Below are positions 8,521 to 17,083 of a stretch of DNA of 64,000 nt, one piece after another (positions within the stretch are counted from its first letter, which is position 1; each line of letters begins with the position of its first letter). Origin of the DNA: Gallionella sp. (GTDB lineage Bacteria > Pseudomonadota > Gammaproteobacteria > Burkholderiales > Gallionellaceae). A model generated the notes under the pieces. The model saw only the letters and a list, made by a program, of their open reading frames with translations. It made no database searches and was not told the DNA's origin. Position numbers and translations under genes: made by a program. The stretch is from contig JAQTLM010000006.1 of the NCBI GenBank assembly GCA_028714895.1, positions 1 to 64,000 on the forward strand, read 5' to 3'.

Positions 8521-10947
8521 CTACTTAAAGCTGTAACCCCGCTCGCGAAATAACGTCAGGCACGCATCCACCACTTGCGGATCGTAAAAAACTCCGCAGT
8601 TTTTGGTGATCTCCTCCAGCGCCGCCTCAATCCCCAAGCCGGCACGATACGGGCGGTGCGCCGAAATCGCTTCGACCACGTCCGCCACGCAGAGAATGCG
8701 CGCCTCGATAATAATCTGATCGCCCTTGAGCCCTTGCGGGTAACCAGAACCATCGAACCGCTCATGATGTTGCAGCACCATCTGCGCAATCGGCCAGGGA
8801 AAGTCGATGCCTTTCAGAATGTCATAACCCGCTTGAGGATGGATTTTGATCAGGCTGCGCTCAATATCAGTGATCTTGCCCGGCTTGCTGAGTATTTCTG
8901 CCGGAACGTTAATTTTTCCCAAATCATGTACTGTGCCGGCCAGATGGATGCCATGCACCTGTTCCTCGGGCAGCCCTATTTGTTTGGCAATCGCCGTAGC
9001 CAGATCGGCCACTCTGGCCTGATGGCCGGCGGTATAGGGGTCGCGCATTTCGACGATAGCGGCCATTGCCCGCACGGTATCTTCCAGGCTCTTGTGCAGT
9101 TGCACCAGCTGCTCCTGGTTTTTTACTAAGGCGTTATCGCGTTGCTGGCGGGTATGCAGGGTGCGCACCCCAAACGCCAAATCCCCGGCCATTTCTTCCA
9201 GCAGGCTGATTTCACCGGGGCTGAAGGCGTTCACTTCTTCGGCATACACGGTCAAGGTGCCGAACACCGTGTTATCCCTATTCAGCAGCGGCAGCGCGAT
9301 GCTGGCCGCATAGCCGCGTTGCAATGCTGCATCGCGCCACGGCAAATTGAGCGGATCATTGGCGATGTCCTGGCACAACTGTGTCGCGCCGCTGCGGATG
9401 GCGCGCCCGGTCGGCCCCTTGCCGCGCTCATTTTCTGCCCAAGTGATCTGCGTGGCGTCCAGATAACCTTCGTCATGACCGGCATGCGCCATGATCTTTA
9501 TGGACTTGTTTTCGTCGTGCTGCACATAACCCACCCAAGCCAGCCGATAACCGCGCTGCCTGACGATGGCCTGGCAAATCGCCTGCAACAGTTCGTCCTC
9601 GTTGGTCGCATGCACCAAGTTGCGGTTCACCGCGCCCAGTGTGGCAAGGGCGCGGTTAGCGTGATTAAGTGCGATTTCCGCCTGCTTGCGCTCGGTGATG
9701 TCGCGGGCCACACTGAGCACCAGCTTCCGGCCGCCCGCTTCAATAAGGCGGGCGCTGATTTCGACCGGCATGACGGAGCCGTCCTTGCAGCGGTGCTCGG
9801 TTTCGAAGATGCTCCAGCCCTTTTCCTTCAGGTGCCTCATTTTGGACTCAATGAGCTTCTCATACTTCGGCGTATCGAGCACATGCAGATTAATTCCCAT
9901 CAGCTCGTCCCGCGTGTAGCCGCGCGTCTTCCAGGCGGCTTCATTCAGGTAAACGAAGTTCCCGTTGAAATCAACCACGAAGATCGTATCGGAGGCGCTG
10001 TCCAGAAGCTGCGCCCTTAACTGCAGTTCATCCTCCGCCCGCTTGCGCTCGGTGATGTCTCTGTCTATGCCGCGATAGCCGCAAAATTTTCCTTCCGGGT
10101 CGATAACCGGAACAGCGCTTGTCTCAAGAGCTACCAAATGGCCATCTTTATGAAGATTTGTGTTTTCAATGTTTGTGAAAGATTTTTTCGCTGCAACTAT
10201 CGAGCCGAATATATCTGCGACCCGTTTGGCTTCCTCGGCAGGCATCAGTTCGAAGGGCGTTTTCCCGAGCACTTCTGCGGGCTCATAACCGAGGATGGCA
10301 TGTACTCTCGGGCTCACGTAGGTATAGACGGCATTTTCGTCAACTTCCCAAATCCAATCGCTGGTAGTCTCTACGAGATTCCGAAATCGAGTCTCACTCC
10401 CACTTAACGCCTCCGCCGCACGCTTGCTCTCGGTGATGTCTTCGAGGATGTGCACGGAGTAAAGATGAGCACCCTGCTTGTCATGCACGGAGAAAGAACG
10501 CGAGCGGTAGATTGCCTCGCCGATCGCCACTTCTTCTTCTTTTTCTTCTTCTACTTTTTCCATCGCGTGCAGGCAACAGGGCAGCGGTGTGTCGGCTTTG
10601 GGAAAGATTGCGTAATAGGGTTGGCCGATGATCTGCTCGAAGGGAACCCCGGCACGTTGCTGATAAGCCTTGTTGCAACGCAGGATGCGGAACTCTTTGT
10701 CGTGCAGGAAAATCGGATCATTCACCACATCCAGCGCGGCCATCCATTCCTGGTGTGCCTGCTCGATTTTCTTGCGCCCTGCTTCGAGGTCTTCGAGCAT
10801 GAACAGCAGTGCGCTGCGGCTCTCTTCAAGCTCCAGTGTGGTCAGCCGGTGCGTTGTTTCACGGTTTTCCAGTTGGTCCTGCAATTCATCAATGGTGCGC
10901 CGTGCCGCTTGCAGTTCGTACCGTAGTTTTTCTACCGTATCGCTCAT
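8521..10947 (-). CDS. PAS-GAF-HD-GYP cyclic-di-GMP phosphodiesterase, probable
   Basis: An 808-residue cytoplasmic sensor protein. An N-terminal coiled coil (about 1-75) is followed by three PAS domains (roughly 70-185, 190-315, 320-440; DITERK ends two of them), a GAF domain (about 455-610) and a C-terminal HD-GYP domain (about 640-800). The HD-GYP part has HQARV, VHDLGKI, HHERFDGSGYP and CVADVVEAI, the metal- and substrate-binding signature for hydrolysing c-di-GMP. No receiver or transmembrane region is present. The start at 10947 overlaps the stop of the upstream membrane gene as ATGA, so the two are translationally coupled. The signal sensed by the PAS domains is unknown. Confidence 0.93.
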   Translation of the reverse strand: MSDTVEKLRYELQAARRTIDELQDQLENRETTHRLTTLELEESRSALLFMLEDLEAGRKKIEQAHQEWMAALDVVNDPIFLHDKEFRILRCNKAYQQRAGVPFEQIIGQPYYAIFPKADTPLPCCLHAMEKVEEEKEEEVAIGEAIYRSRSFSVHDKQGAHLYSVHILEDITESKRAAEALSGSETRFRNLVETTSDWIWEVDENAVYTYVSPRVHAILGYEPAEVLGKTPFELMPAEEAKRVADIFGSIVAAKKSFTNIENTNLHKDGHLVALETSAVPVIDPEGKFCGYRGIDRDITERKRAEDELQLRAQLLDSASDTIFVVDFNGNFVYLNEAAWKTRGYTRDELMGINLHVLDTPKYEKLIESKMRHLKEKGWSIFETEHRCKDGSVMPVEISARLIEAGGRKLVLSVARDITERKQAEIALNHANRALATLGAVNRNLVHATNEDELLQAICQAIVRQRGYRLAWVGYVQHDENKSIKIMAHAGHDEGYLDATQITWAENERGKGPTGRAIRSGATQLCQDIANDPLNLPWRDAALQRGYAASIALPLLNRDNTVFGTLTVYAEEVNAFSPGEISLLEEMAGDLAFGVRTLHTRQQRDNALVKNQEQLVQLHKSLEDTVRAMAAIVEMRDPYTAGHQARVADLATAIAKQIGLPEEQVHGIHLAGTVHDLGKINVPAEILSKPGKITDIERSLIKIHPQAGYDILKGIDFPWPIAQMVLQHHERFDGSGYPQGLKGDQIIIEARILCVADVVEAISAHRPYRAGLGIEAALEEITKNCGVFYDPQVVDACLTLFRERGYSFK

Positions 10948-11387
10948 GATTGTCTGCTGCCAGGCTTGGCAGAGGCAAGTTGGTTGCGCAACACGGTGTT
11001 CTCTTCCACCAGTTCTTTCATACGCAATTCGCGCCCGACGGTGAGTTTCTGGAAGCGCAACAATTCGTCGAGTTGCTGTTGCAGTTTTTGTTGCGCCTGC
11101 TGCCATTCTTCAAAAATCCCGCGTATCAGGTAAATCCCCAGCGCCATCAATATTGAGATGGCCAGCGCGATGATGTCATTCAGGTTATCGAATGCGATCC
11201 CGCTCGGGATTACACCGTTATGTTCCAGCAATTCCAATGTCCGGCGCACACCCATCAGCGCGAAAGCAGCTGTGAATACCATCCAGGCTTTTGCCCTGCC
11301 GGTAAGCGGTATCAGGCGCAATGCCCAGTAGATCATGAGCAGTTGCAGTGCAACGGCCAGAGGATGAGTAAACGAGCCGATTAACAT
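10944..11387 (-). CDS. Small membrane protein with C-terminal coiled coil
   Basis: A 147-residue protein with three predicted membrane segments (about residues 5-25, 35-50, 68-90), followed by a Gln/Glu-rich coiled coil from EEWQQAQQKLQQQLDELLRF to the end. Its stop overlaps the start of the HD-GYP sensor (ATGA). The coiled coil could pair with the N-terminal coiled coil of that sensor and tether it to the membrane; this is inference from architecture and coupling. No named family is recognised. Confidence 0.85.
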   Translation of the reverse strand: MLIGSFTHPLAVALQLLMIYWALRLIPLTGRAKAWMVFTAAFALMGVRRTLELLEHNGVIPSGIAFDNLNDIIALAISILMALGIYLIRGIFEEWQQAQQKLQQQLDELLRFQKLTVGRELRMKELVEENTVLRNQLASAKPGSRQS

Positions 11388-11660
11388 GGCTGCTCCTTTA
11401 AAAAGAGCGAAGCGGAGTCACGTGCAACGCCAAGACCACGGTAATGACCCGCAGAGAGAAGTTGATCAGGCAAACCAGTAATCCGGGATTATTTCCCATC
11501 GCATTCCAATCCATTACGAAAATATGTACGAACCTCAGCAATGCCCATGTAGGGGCGAATTCACCTCGTAGAGGTTCTTGTACCCTGTGGGTATTCGCCC
11601 GTTTTTCTCACAATACTGTGCGGATGAATCCGCACCTACAGGCTGGCTACGTACCCCGCC
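11388..11660. repeat. Gene-free gap with GTAGGGGCGAATTC/GCGGATGAATCCGC repeats
   Basis: This 273-bp gap between the sensor pair and the HDOD gene holds TGTAGGGGCGAATTCACC near 11549 and CTGTGCGGATGAATCCGCACC near 11618-11638, the same palindrome families seen upstream of comEC. I see no convincing gene in it. Confidence 0.6.
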
Positions 11661-12503
11661 TCAGTGCGGCTTGCTGAGATCGCACACGATACCTGCATCC
11701 GCTTCCAGCATGATCATTACCTGCTCCGCCGGCATGCGTAACAACTCACCGATGTCCTTGTAGTCATCCGGCAATGCGGCATCGTCCCAGCCGTTGGCGG
11801 TATGGCGCGCCAGGTTGACCGCCAGTTCTACATTACGCACACGCGGCTGCTTCGAACTGGAATCATTCATCAGGGTCAACAGCAATTGCGGCAAGCCCCA
11901 TTGCGCCACCAGTTCTCTTTGCAGGTCGAGCAGCATGAATCCCAGTACCTGCTGCTGGACATCGCGGCTGCGCAGCGTTTTATCCTTGTGCTGAATGTCG
12001 CGAATTTCCAGCATCGGCCCCGGAGCAAAACACCACATCAGGATTTCGGCAATATCGTGCAACAGCGCGGCAACGCGCACTTCCTCATAATGCAGGTCGC
12101 GCAACTGCACCGCCCAGTCCTTGGCATATTCCGAGGCGCGCTGCGAACGATGCACCACACGCAGCATGGGAGGAAGCGCCGCAATATGCGATTTCAGTGT
12201 TTCTTCTACCAGAGGAGCAGGAGGCACTTTATTGAAAAGTGCTTCAATACCGAGCATCAGCAAGGCCTGCTCCACCTGGACGACTTCGGTTGTTTGGCTT
12301 TTGTGTTTGTGCTGCTGGAGATAGCGCAACAGTTTGACGGTCATGATGGGATCGCGCGCGATGATCTCGGCGACTGAATACGTATTCAGTCTTTTGTCAT
12401 CCGCGCGCAGTGCGGCCAAATCGCGTGCGGTCTGTTTCATGACCGGCAAGTCCGCGCGTGTGAGTACCGCAACCCAGTGCTCCAGCCCCCCCGTTTCCGA
12501 CAT
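11661..12503 (-). CDS. HDOD domain protein
   Basis: A 280-residue protein dominated by an HDOD domain, a degenerate HD fold used in bacterial signalling output. Typical features are ARDPIMTVKLLRYLQQHKHK near residue 50, LMLGIEALF, AALLHDIAEILMW and QWGLPQLL. An ATG 99 bases upstream is in frame, but the ATG at 12503 has a GGGGGGC ribosome site directly before it and begins the recognisable protein. It lies between c-di-GMP signalling genes and the arn operon, on the same strand as both. A second HDOD gene is at 52352. Confidence 0.88.
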   Translation of the reverse strand: MSETGGLEHWVAVLTRADLPVMKQTARDLAALRADDKRLNTYSVAEIIARDPIMTVKLLRYLQQHKHKSQTTEVVQVEQALLMLGIEALFNKVPPAPLVEETLKSHIAALPPMLRVVHRSQRASEYAKDWAVQLRDLHYEEVRVAALLHDIAEILMWCFAPGPMLEIRDIQHKDKTLRSRDVQQQVLGFMLLDLQRELVAQWGLPQLLLTLMNDSSSKQPRVRNVELAVNLARHTANGWDDAALPDDYKDIGELLRMPAEQVMIMLEADAGIVCDLSKPH

Positions 12504-12625
12504 ATGCCCCCCTATTTTGTCGGGCAATATACTAGCAATCTTCTGGGTTGCACAGATGATTTCAAAAAGCTGCGGGTTGGGACAGATGCGATTTATTCGC
12601 ACCCGGAGGAACGGTCTTGCAGGCT

Positions 12626-13531
12626 TTACATCGCTTCGGCCGCAACCGCCAATTTGCCGACCCGCCCTTCCACCTCGCGCATCGTCACTTCATGGCGAGG
12701 CAGCGCACCGGCATCCAGCCCTTGCAGGTATTGCTGCAACGATACCAATTCGTAGCCCTGCGCCTGCCAGCCTTGCAATAATTTCTCGAAGATCGGCATC
12801 CATTTGCCGCCTTCAAGTTCGGCGTGCAGGGTAAACACATGGCCGGTAACAGGCGGTTTTTCGGTGAGCTGCAGGATGTGTTGCGCGATGTTGTCCAGCG
12901 TGACGCCGTCGCGGTTCATCAATTCATCCAGCGTCGGCAGGGTGGTGGGCAGTTGCGGGCAGGCGATGATCTCGGCTTGCCAGGTGGGAATAAAAGGATG
13001 CGTGCCGCGCGTATCGGAACTGTAGTCAAACCCCATGCGCTGCGTCAGGCGCAATGCGTGGCGGTTCGTCTGCCAACCGGCGGCGGCATGGGCATGCGGC
13101 GCTTCGCCGAAAATCTCCGTGTAACGGTCTACCGCGCGTTGCAACTCGCGCCGCGTCCACGCTTCATCCTTGCCCGCCACATAATCCTGCCAGCGGATAT
13201 GGTCGTGGCAATGGATGCCGACCTCGAAGCCTGCGTCGCGCACGCTGCGCATGATTCCCGCGCATTTCCTGCCGATGTCCGGTGCGGGCAACAGCGTGCC
13301 GTACAGCAAGGTCTTGATGCCGTAATGCTCCACCACCGAAGTGCGCGATACCTTGCCGAGAAAACCGGGGCGGAACACGCGCTTGATGGCGCGCCCGGTG
13401 TGGTCAGGGCCGAGTGAGAAGAAGAAAGTGGCCTGCGCATTATGGCGTTGCAGGGTTTCAACCAGACGCGGCACGCCTTCGCGCGTGCCGCGCCAAGTGT
13501 CCACATCTATTTTCAGGGCAAGTTGTTTCAT
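12626..13531 (-). CDS. arnD: 4-deoxy-4-formamido-L-arabinose-phosphoundecaprenol deformylase
   Basis: ArnD removes the formyl group from undecaprenyl-phosphate-L-Ara4FN at the inner membrane before flipping and transfer to lipid A. The 301 residues form a NodB-type polysaccharide deacetylase domain: KIDVDTWRG at the N-terminus, ATFFFSLGPDHTGRA, GIHCHDHIRWQ (metal ligands), AAGWQTN and YSSDTRGTHPF. Length and motifs match ArnD rather than generic chitin deacetylases. It is the last gene of the arn operon, separated from the decarboxylase gene by a GTCGGG palindrome pair. Confidence 0.95.
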   Translation of the reverse strand: MKQLALKIDVDTWRGTREGVPRLVETLQRHNAQATFFFSLGPDHTGRAIKRVFRPGFLGKVSRTSVVEHYGIKTLLYGTLLPAPDIGRKCAGIMRSVRDAGFEVGIHCHDHIRWQDYVAGKDEAWTRRELQRAVDRYTEIFGEAPHAHAAAGWQTNRHALRLTQRMGFDYSSDTRGTHPFIPTWQAEIIACPQLPTTLPTLDELMNRDGVTLDNIAQHILQLTEKPPVTGHVFTLHAELEGGKWMPIFEKLLQGWQAQGYELVSLQQYLQGLDAGALPRHEVTMREVEGRVGKLAVAAEAM

Positions 13532-13570
13532 TCAGGATTGGGGAACGATGAGTGAATCTATTAGGCGTGG

Positions 13571-13608
13571 GTCGGGCTTTAGCCCGACATGTCGGGTTGA
13601 AACCCGAC
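13571..13608. repeat. GTCGGG hairpin pair in the arn operon
   Basis: Two adjacent perfect hairpins, GTCGGGCTTTAGCCCGAC and GTCGGGTTGAAACCCGAC, lie between arnD and the decarboxylase gene. They could act in mRNA processing or stability inside the operon. Confidence 0.8.
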
Positions 13609-13628
13609 CTACAATCCTGTCATATATA

Positions 13629-14672
13629 TCAATCCACCAGGCCGCGCGCTTCTGCAACTTGACCGCGATACGCATCAAAAATGTTGCGCAATGTGTCGGC
13701 CATGTTGACGGTCGGCTTCCAGCCCAGCTCCTCGCAGGTGTTGGTGATCTTCGGCACACGGTTCTGCACGTCCTGATAGCCCTTGCCGTAATACGCTGCG
13801 GAAGTCGTCTCGATGATTTTCACTTTTTGTGCCAGCTCACTGTATTCCGGATATTCCCTGGCCAATTTGAGCATCATGTCGGCGAGATCGCGAATCGCGA
13901 AATTGTTGGTCGGGTTGCCGATGTTGTATATCTTGCCGGTAGCGATGCCGTCCTTATTGGCGATGATCTTCATCAGCGCGGCGATGCCGTCGTCGACATA
14001 AGTGAACGCGCGTTTCTGATGCCCGCCATCCACCAGGCTGATGTTTTCGCCGCGCACGATGTGTCCGAGGAATTGCGTCACCACGCGCGAGCTGCCTTCC
14101 TTCGGCGTATGGATCGAATCCAGCCCGGCGCCGATCCAGTTGAACGGGCGGAACAGCGTGAAGTTCAGGTTGTCCTGCATGCCATAGCCCCAGATCACGC
14201 GATCCATCAGTTGCTTGGAGCAGGAGTATATCCAGCGCGGCATGTTGATCGGGCCGCAGACCAACTCGGATTCTTCCGGGTCGAATTCGCCGTCATGGCA
14301 CATGCCGTACACTTCGGAAGTGGACGGGAATACCAGATGCTTGCCGTATTTCACTGCCGCGCGCACGATTGGCAGATTTGCCTCGAAATCCAACTCGAAC
14401 ACGCGCAGCGGCTGCTTGACGTAGGTGGCCGGCGTGGCGATCGCCACCAGCGGCAGGATCACATCGCACTTCTTGACGTGGTACTCGACCCATTCCTTGT
14501 TGATGGTGATGTCGCCCTCGAAGAAGTGAAAACGCTCGTGCCCGAGCAGGTCGGTGATGCGCTCAGAATTCATATCCATGCCGTACACTTCCCAGTCAGT
14601 GGTAGCGAGGATGCGGTTGGACAAGTGGTGGCCAATGAAGCCGTTCACGCCGAGGATCAATACTTTTTTCAT
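13629..14672 (-). CDS. UDP-glucuronate decarboxylase (stand-alone ArnA C-domain)
   Basis: A 347-residue extended SDR enzyme equivalent to the C-terminal half of ArnA. It oxidises UDP-glucuronate at C4 and decarboxylates it to UDP-Ara4O. Motifs: GVNGFIGHHLSNRIL (NAD binding), PSTSEVYGMC, YSCSKQLMDRV (catalytic Tyr and Lys), and LFRPFNWIGAGLDS, with the ArnA-like GSSRVVTQF and QKRAFTYVDDGI. In Enterobacteria this domain is fused to the formyltransferase; here each is a separate gene, with the formyltransferase gene immediately upstream in the operon across a repeat element. Confidence 0.95.
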   Translation of the reverse strand: MKKVLILGVNGFIGHHLSNRILATTDWEVYGMDMNSERITDLLGHERFHFFEGDITINKEWVEYHVKKCDVILPLVAIATPATYVKQPLRVFELDFEANLPIVRAAVKYGKHLVFPSTSEVYGMCHDGEFDPEESELVCGPINMPRWIYSCSKQLMDRVIWGYGMQDNLNFTLFRPFNWIGAGLDSIHTPKEGSSRVVTQFLGHIVRGENISLVDGGHQKRAFTYVDDGIAALMKIIANKDGIATGKIYNIGNPTNNFAIRDLADMMLKLAREYPEYSELAQKVKIIETTSAAYYGKGYQDVQNRVPKITNTCEELGWKPTVNMADTLRNIFDAYRGQVAEARGLVD

Positions 14673-14700
14673 TTCCGTTTCCTTAACAATTAAATTCCAT

Positions 14701-14829
14701 CGTCATTCCGGCGCAGGCCGGAATCCAGTTAATTTAAAACTCTCCCGCGTAGCGGGACAAATTCTGGTTCTGATTGTGTCCGCTACACGGAGTTTTTTTC
14801 TGCTGGATTCCGGCCTGCGCCGGAATGAC
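14701..14829. repeat. CGTCATTCCGG...CCGGAATGAC element in the arn operon
   Basis: Left arm CGTCATTCCGGCGCAGGCCG and right arm ending CGCCGGAATGAC enclose about 75 bp with an internal CCGCGTAGCGG hairpin. It fills nearly the whole gap between the ArnA formyltransferase stop and the decarboxylase start, within one operon. Confidence 0.9.
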
Positions 14830-14835
14830 AAAACT

Positions 14836-15756
14836 TTAGTTACCTAATTCAAATTTTCCCACGCCATACTGTGCGGCAAAATCCTCGGCGCTCATCGCTA
14901 CGCCATCCAACTCGAAACGCACCACGCGCAGCACGCCCCGCCCGCAGGCCGCGTAGGCCTTGCCTTCCTTGACGTAGAACGCAGGCTTTTCACCGCTGAC
15001 CGTGCAACCTGTGTCCAGGGTTTGCAGAATGCGCATCGGCTTGCCCAGCAGTTGCGTGGTTGCGCCCGGATACGGCGGCGCGACGGCACGCACCAGATTG
15101 TGGATGGCTTGTGCAGACAGCGACCAGTCGATAACGCCGTCTTCCGCCTTGCGCCCGCCGAAATATGCGCCCTTGCTCAAGTCCTGTTTAACCGCCTGCG
15201 CCTGACCTGCCAGCAATGCGGGAAGCACGCCGTTCAACGCGATCTCCGCCGCCACCGTCACCTTCTGGAATACTTGCAGCGCGGTGTCGTCGGGCAATAT
15301 CGGCACCGCCTGCTGCGCGACGATGTCGCCGTTGTCCGGTTTCTCCGTCATGTAATGCAGGGTCGCGCCGGTTTCCGTTTCGCCGTGAATTATCGCCCAA
15401 TTCACCGGCACGCGACCACGGTATTTCGGCAGCAGCGAGCCGTGCATGTTCAGCGCGCCGCGCTTCGGGATTTCCAGCAATTCGCGCTTTAGCATCTCGC
15501 GGTAATAGAACGAAAAAAAGAAATCCGGCTGCAACACACGGATCTGCTCCACCACTTCCGGTGTATTCGGATTGTCCGGCGTGATCACCGGAATGCCGTG
15601 CAGCGCCGCCAGTTCCGCCACGCTGTCGAACCAGATGGTTTCTTTCGGGTTGTCGCGGTGCGTGACCACCAGCGCGACATCCACGCCGTGCGCGAGCAAT
15701 ACGGACAGGCAGCGGACGCCGACATTGTGGTACGCGAATACAACGGCGCTACTCAT
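14836..15756 (-). CDS. UDP-L-Ara4N formyltransferase (stand-alone ArnA N-domain)
   Basis: A 306-residue N10-formyltetrahydrofolate-dependent enzyme that formylates UDP-L-Ara4N, matching the N-terminal half of ArnA. Visible motifs are VVFAYHNVGVRCL at the start, LNMHGSLLPKYRGRVPVNW (catalytic Asn and His), GATLHYMTEKPDNGDIV (catalytic Asp) and a C-terminal OB-like domain. The ATG at 15756 is the last of three near-identical start regions created by a 121-bp tandem repeat. It overlaps the stop of a 42-codon leader ORF as ATGAGTAG. The ancestral start was probably at 15998, overlapping the arnC stop. Expression now likely depends on reinitiation or on the GGGAAG site before each ATG. Confidence 0.94.
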   Translation of the reverse strand: MSSAVVFAYHNVGVRCLSVLLAHGVDVALVVTHRDNPKETIWFDSVAELAALHGIPVITPDNPNTPEVVEQIRVLQPDFFFSFYYREMLKRELLEIPKRGALNMHGSLLPKYRGRVPVNWAIIHGETETGATLHYMTEKPDNGDIVAQQAVPILPDDTALQVFQKVTVAAEIALNGVLPALLAGQAQAVKQDLSKGAYFGGRKAEDGVIDWSLSAQAIHNLVRAVAPPYPGATTQLLGKPMRILQTLDTGCTVSGEKPAFYVKEGKAYAACGRGVLRVVRFELDGVAMSAEDFAAQYGVGKFELGN

Positions 15757-15877
15757 CGCTTGCTTCCCGCAAACAAAGCATCGGCGTCCCGCTCGTCGTG
15801 CCCGCACCAAGGCTGCGCCCACCGTGGCACGACAGCACACCTACATTGTGGTACGCGAATACAACGGCGCTACTCAT
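15749..15877 (-). other. Leader mini-ORF 2, 42 codons, repeat-generated
   Basis: It begins with the same MSSAVVFAYHNVGV as the enzyme but then runs into the duplicated upstream sequence (LSCHGGRSLGAG) and stops at a TAG that overlaps the ATG of the real gene. It is probably translated only as a coupling leader; no function of the peptide is implied. Confidence 0.45.
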
Positions 15878-15998
15878 CGCTTGCTTCCCGCAAACAAAGC
15901 ATCGGCGTCCCGCTCGTCGTGCCCGCACCAAGGCTGCGCCCACCGTGGCACGACAGCACACCTACATTGTGGTACGCGAATACGACTGCCCGGCTCAT
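15870..15998 (-). other. Leader mini-ORF 1, 42 codons, coupled to arnC
   Basis: It starts at an ATG overlapping the arnC stop (ATGA), encodes MSRAVVFAYHNVGV and then the repeat-encoded tail, and ends in a TAG overlapping the start of leader 2. This ATG is probably the original formyltransferase start, cut off from the gene because the 121-bp period is not a multiple of three. Confidence 0.45.
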
Positions 15999-17083
15999 TC
16001 CTGGGCATCCGAAAACAACGAAGGATGTGCCGCATCATCAACCGGTTTGGCTTTTTTCTTTCTAGGTTCCGCTGCGACGGCAAACGGATCGACCTCTCCC
16101 GCGACGGCATCAGACTGCGAACCCTTCATCCGCTTCCCTTTGCCCTTCGCCGACTCTTCCAGCACCGCCTCGACCAGATAGCGCGGGCGATGGCGTACTT
16201 GCTGGTAGATGCGTCCGATGTATTCGCCCAGCAGGCCGATGCCGAACAGCGCGATGCCAATCAGGAAGAACATCAGCGCGAACAGCGTGAACAAGCCCTC
16301 CGCTTCCGGGCCGATCACCAAGCGTCGCACCACGAGGAATACGAAGAACAGGCCGGAAAACACCGAGATCAGCATCCCCAGCATGGAGAATATCTGCAAC
16401 GGCACCAGCGAGAAGCCGGTCATCAAATCGAAATTCAGGCGGATCAGGCTGTACAACGAATACTTGGATTCGCCCGCCGCGCGTTCATCGTGCCCCACGA
16501 CCACCTCGGCGGGATTGCGCGCGAAGCTGTAGGCCAGCGCCGGAATGAAAGTGTTCACCTCCTTGCAACTGTTCACCGCGTCGATAATGTGGCGGTCATA
16601 GGCGCGGAACATACAGCCCTGGTCGGTCATCTTGATGCGCGTGATGCGTTCGCGCAGCCCGTTCATCGCCTTTGATGCAACATGCCGCCACCAGCTATCG
16701 CTGCGCTGGCGGCGGATCGAGCCGACGTAATCGTACCCTTCGTCCATCTTCGCCAACAATAACCCCGTGTCTTCCGGCGGGTTCTGCAGGTCGGCGTCCA
16801 GCGTGACCACGCGCTGCCCGCGGCTGTGCTCGAAGCCCGCCATGATCGCCATGTGCTGGCCGAAGTTGCCGTTGAACAGGATCACGCGCGTCACATCGGG
16901 ACGCTTCTGGAATTGCTCGCGCAATATCGCAGCGGAACGGTCGCGGCTGCCGTCGTTGATGAACACGATCTCATAGCTGATATTGAGTTTATCCAACGCC
17001 GTGTACAGCCGGTCGAACAGGCTCTGCAGGCCCTGCTCTTCGTTATAGACGGGGATGACGACGGAAAGTTGGGGGTTGCTCAT
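15995..17083 (-). CDS. arnC: Undecaprenyl-phosphate L-Ara4FN transferase
   Basis: ArnC transfers formylated L-Ara4N from UDP to undecaprenyl phosphate on the inner leaflet. The family-2 glycosyltransferase domain shows SVVIPVYNEEQGL, FINDGSRDRS, TLDADLQNPPED, MTDQGCMFRAYDR and HDERAAGESKYS. Two membrane segments follow (about residues 235-260 and 268-295). At 362 residues it is about 40 longer than E. coli ArnC because of a charged C-terminal tail rich in Lys and Ala. The ATG at 17083 lacks a clear ribosome site. The stop overlaps the leader ORF start. Confidence 0.94.
   Translation of the reverse strand: MSNPQLSVVIPVYNEEQGLQSLFDRLYTALDKLNISYEIVFINDGSRDRSAAILREQFQKRPDVTRVILFNGNFGQHMAIMAGFEHSRGQRVVTLDADLQNPPEDTGLLLAKMDEGYDYVGSIRRQRSDSWWRHVASKAMNGLRERITRIKMTDQGCMFRAYDRHIIDAVNSCKEVNTFIPALAYSFARNPAEVVVGHDERAAGESKYSLYSLIRLNFDLMTGFSLVPLQIFSMLGMLISVFSGLFFVFLVVRRLVIGPEAEGLFTLFALMFFLIGIALFGIGLLGEYIGRIYQQVRHRPRYLVEAVLEESAKGKGKRMKGSQSDAVAGEVDPFAVAAEPRKKKAKPVDDAAHPSLFSDAQE

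Larger units (their letters stand above)
15722..16000. repeat. 121-bp tandem repeat spanning the formyltransferase start
   Basis: ACATTGTGGTACGCGAATAC begins at 15722, 15843 and 15964, an exact period of 121 bp. Copies one and two are nearly identical over the full unit. The third copy (from 15964) keeps only about 20 bp plus a diverged version of the start region. Each unit contains the ATG and first codons of the gene in reverse orientation. Confidence 0.95.

Noticed and set aside
15749-15961. A 70-codon frame over the 121-bp repeat as an independent gene
   Set aside because: It is a by-product of the duplication of the formyltransferase start; only the 42-codon part from 15877 is considered, as a leader.
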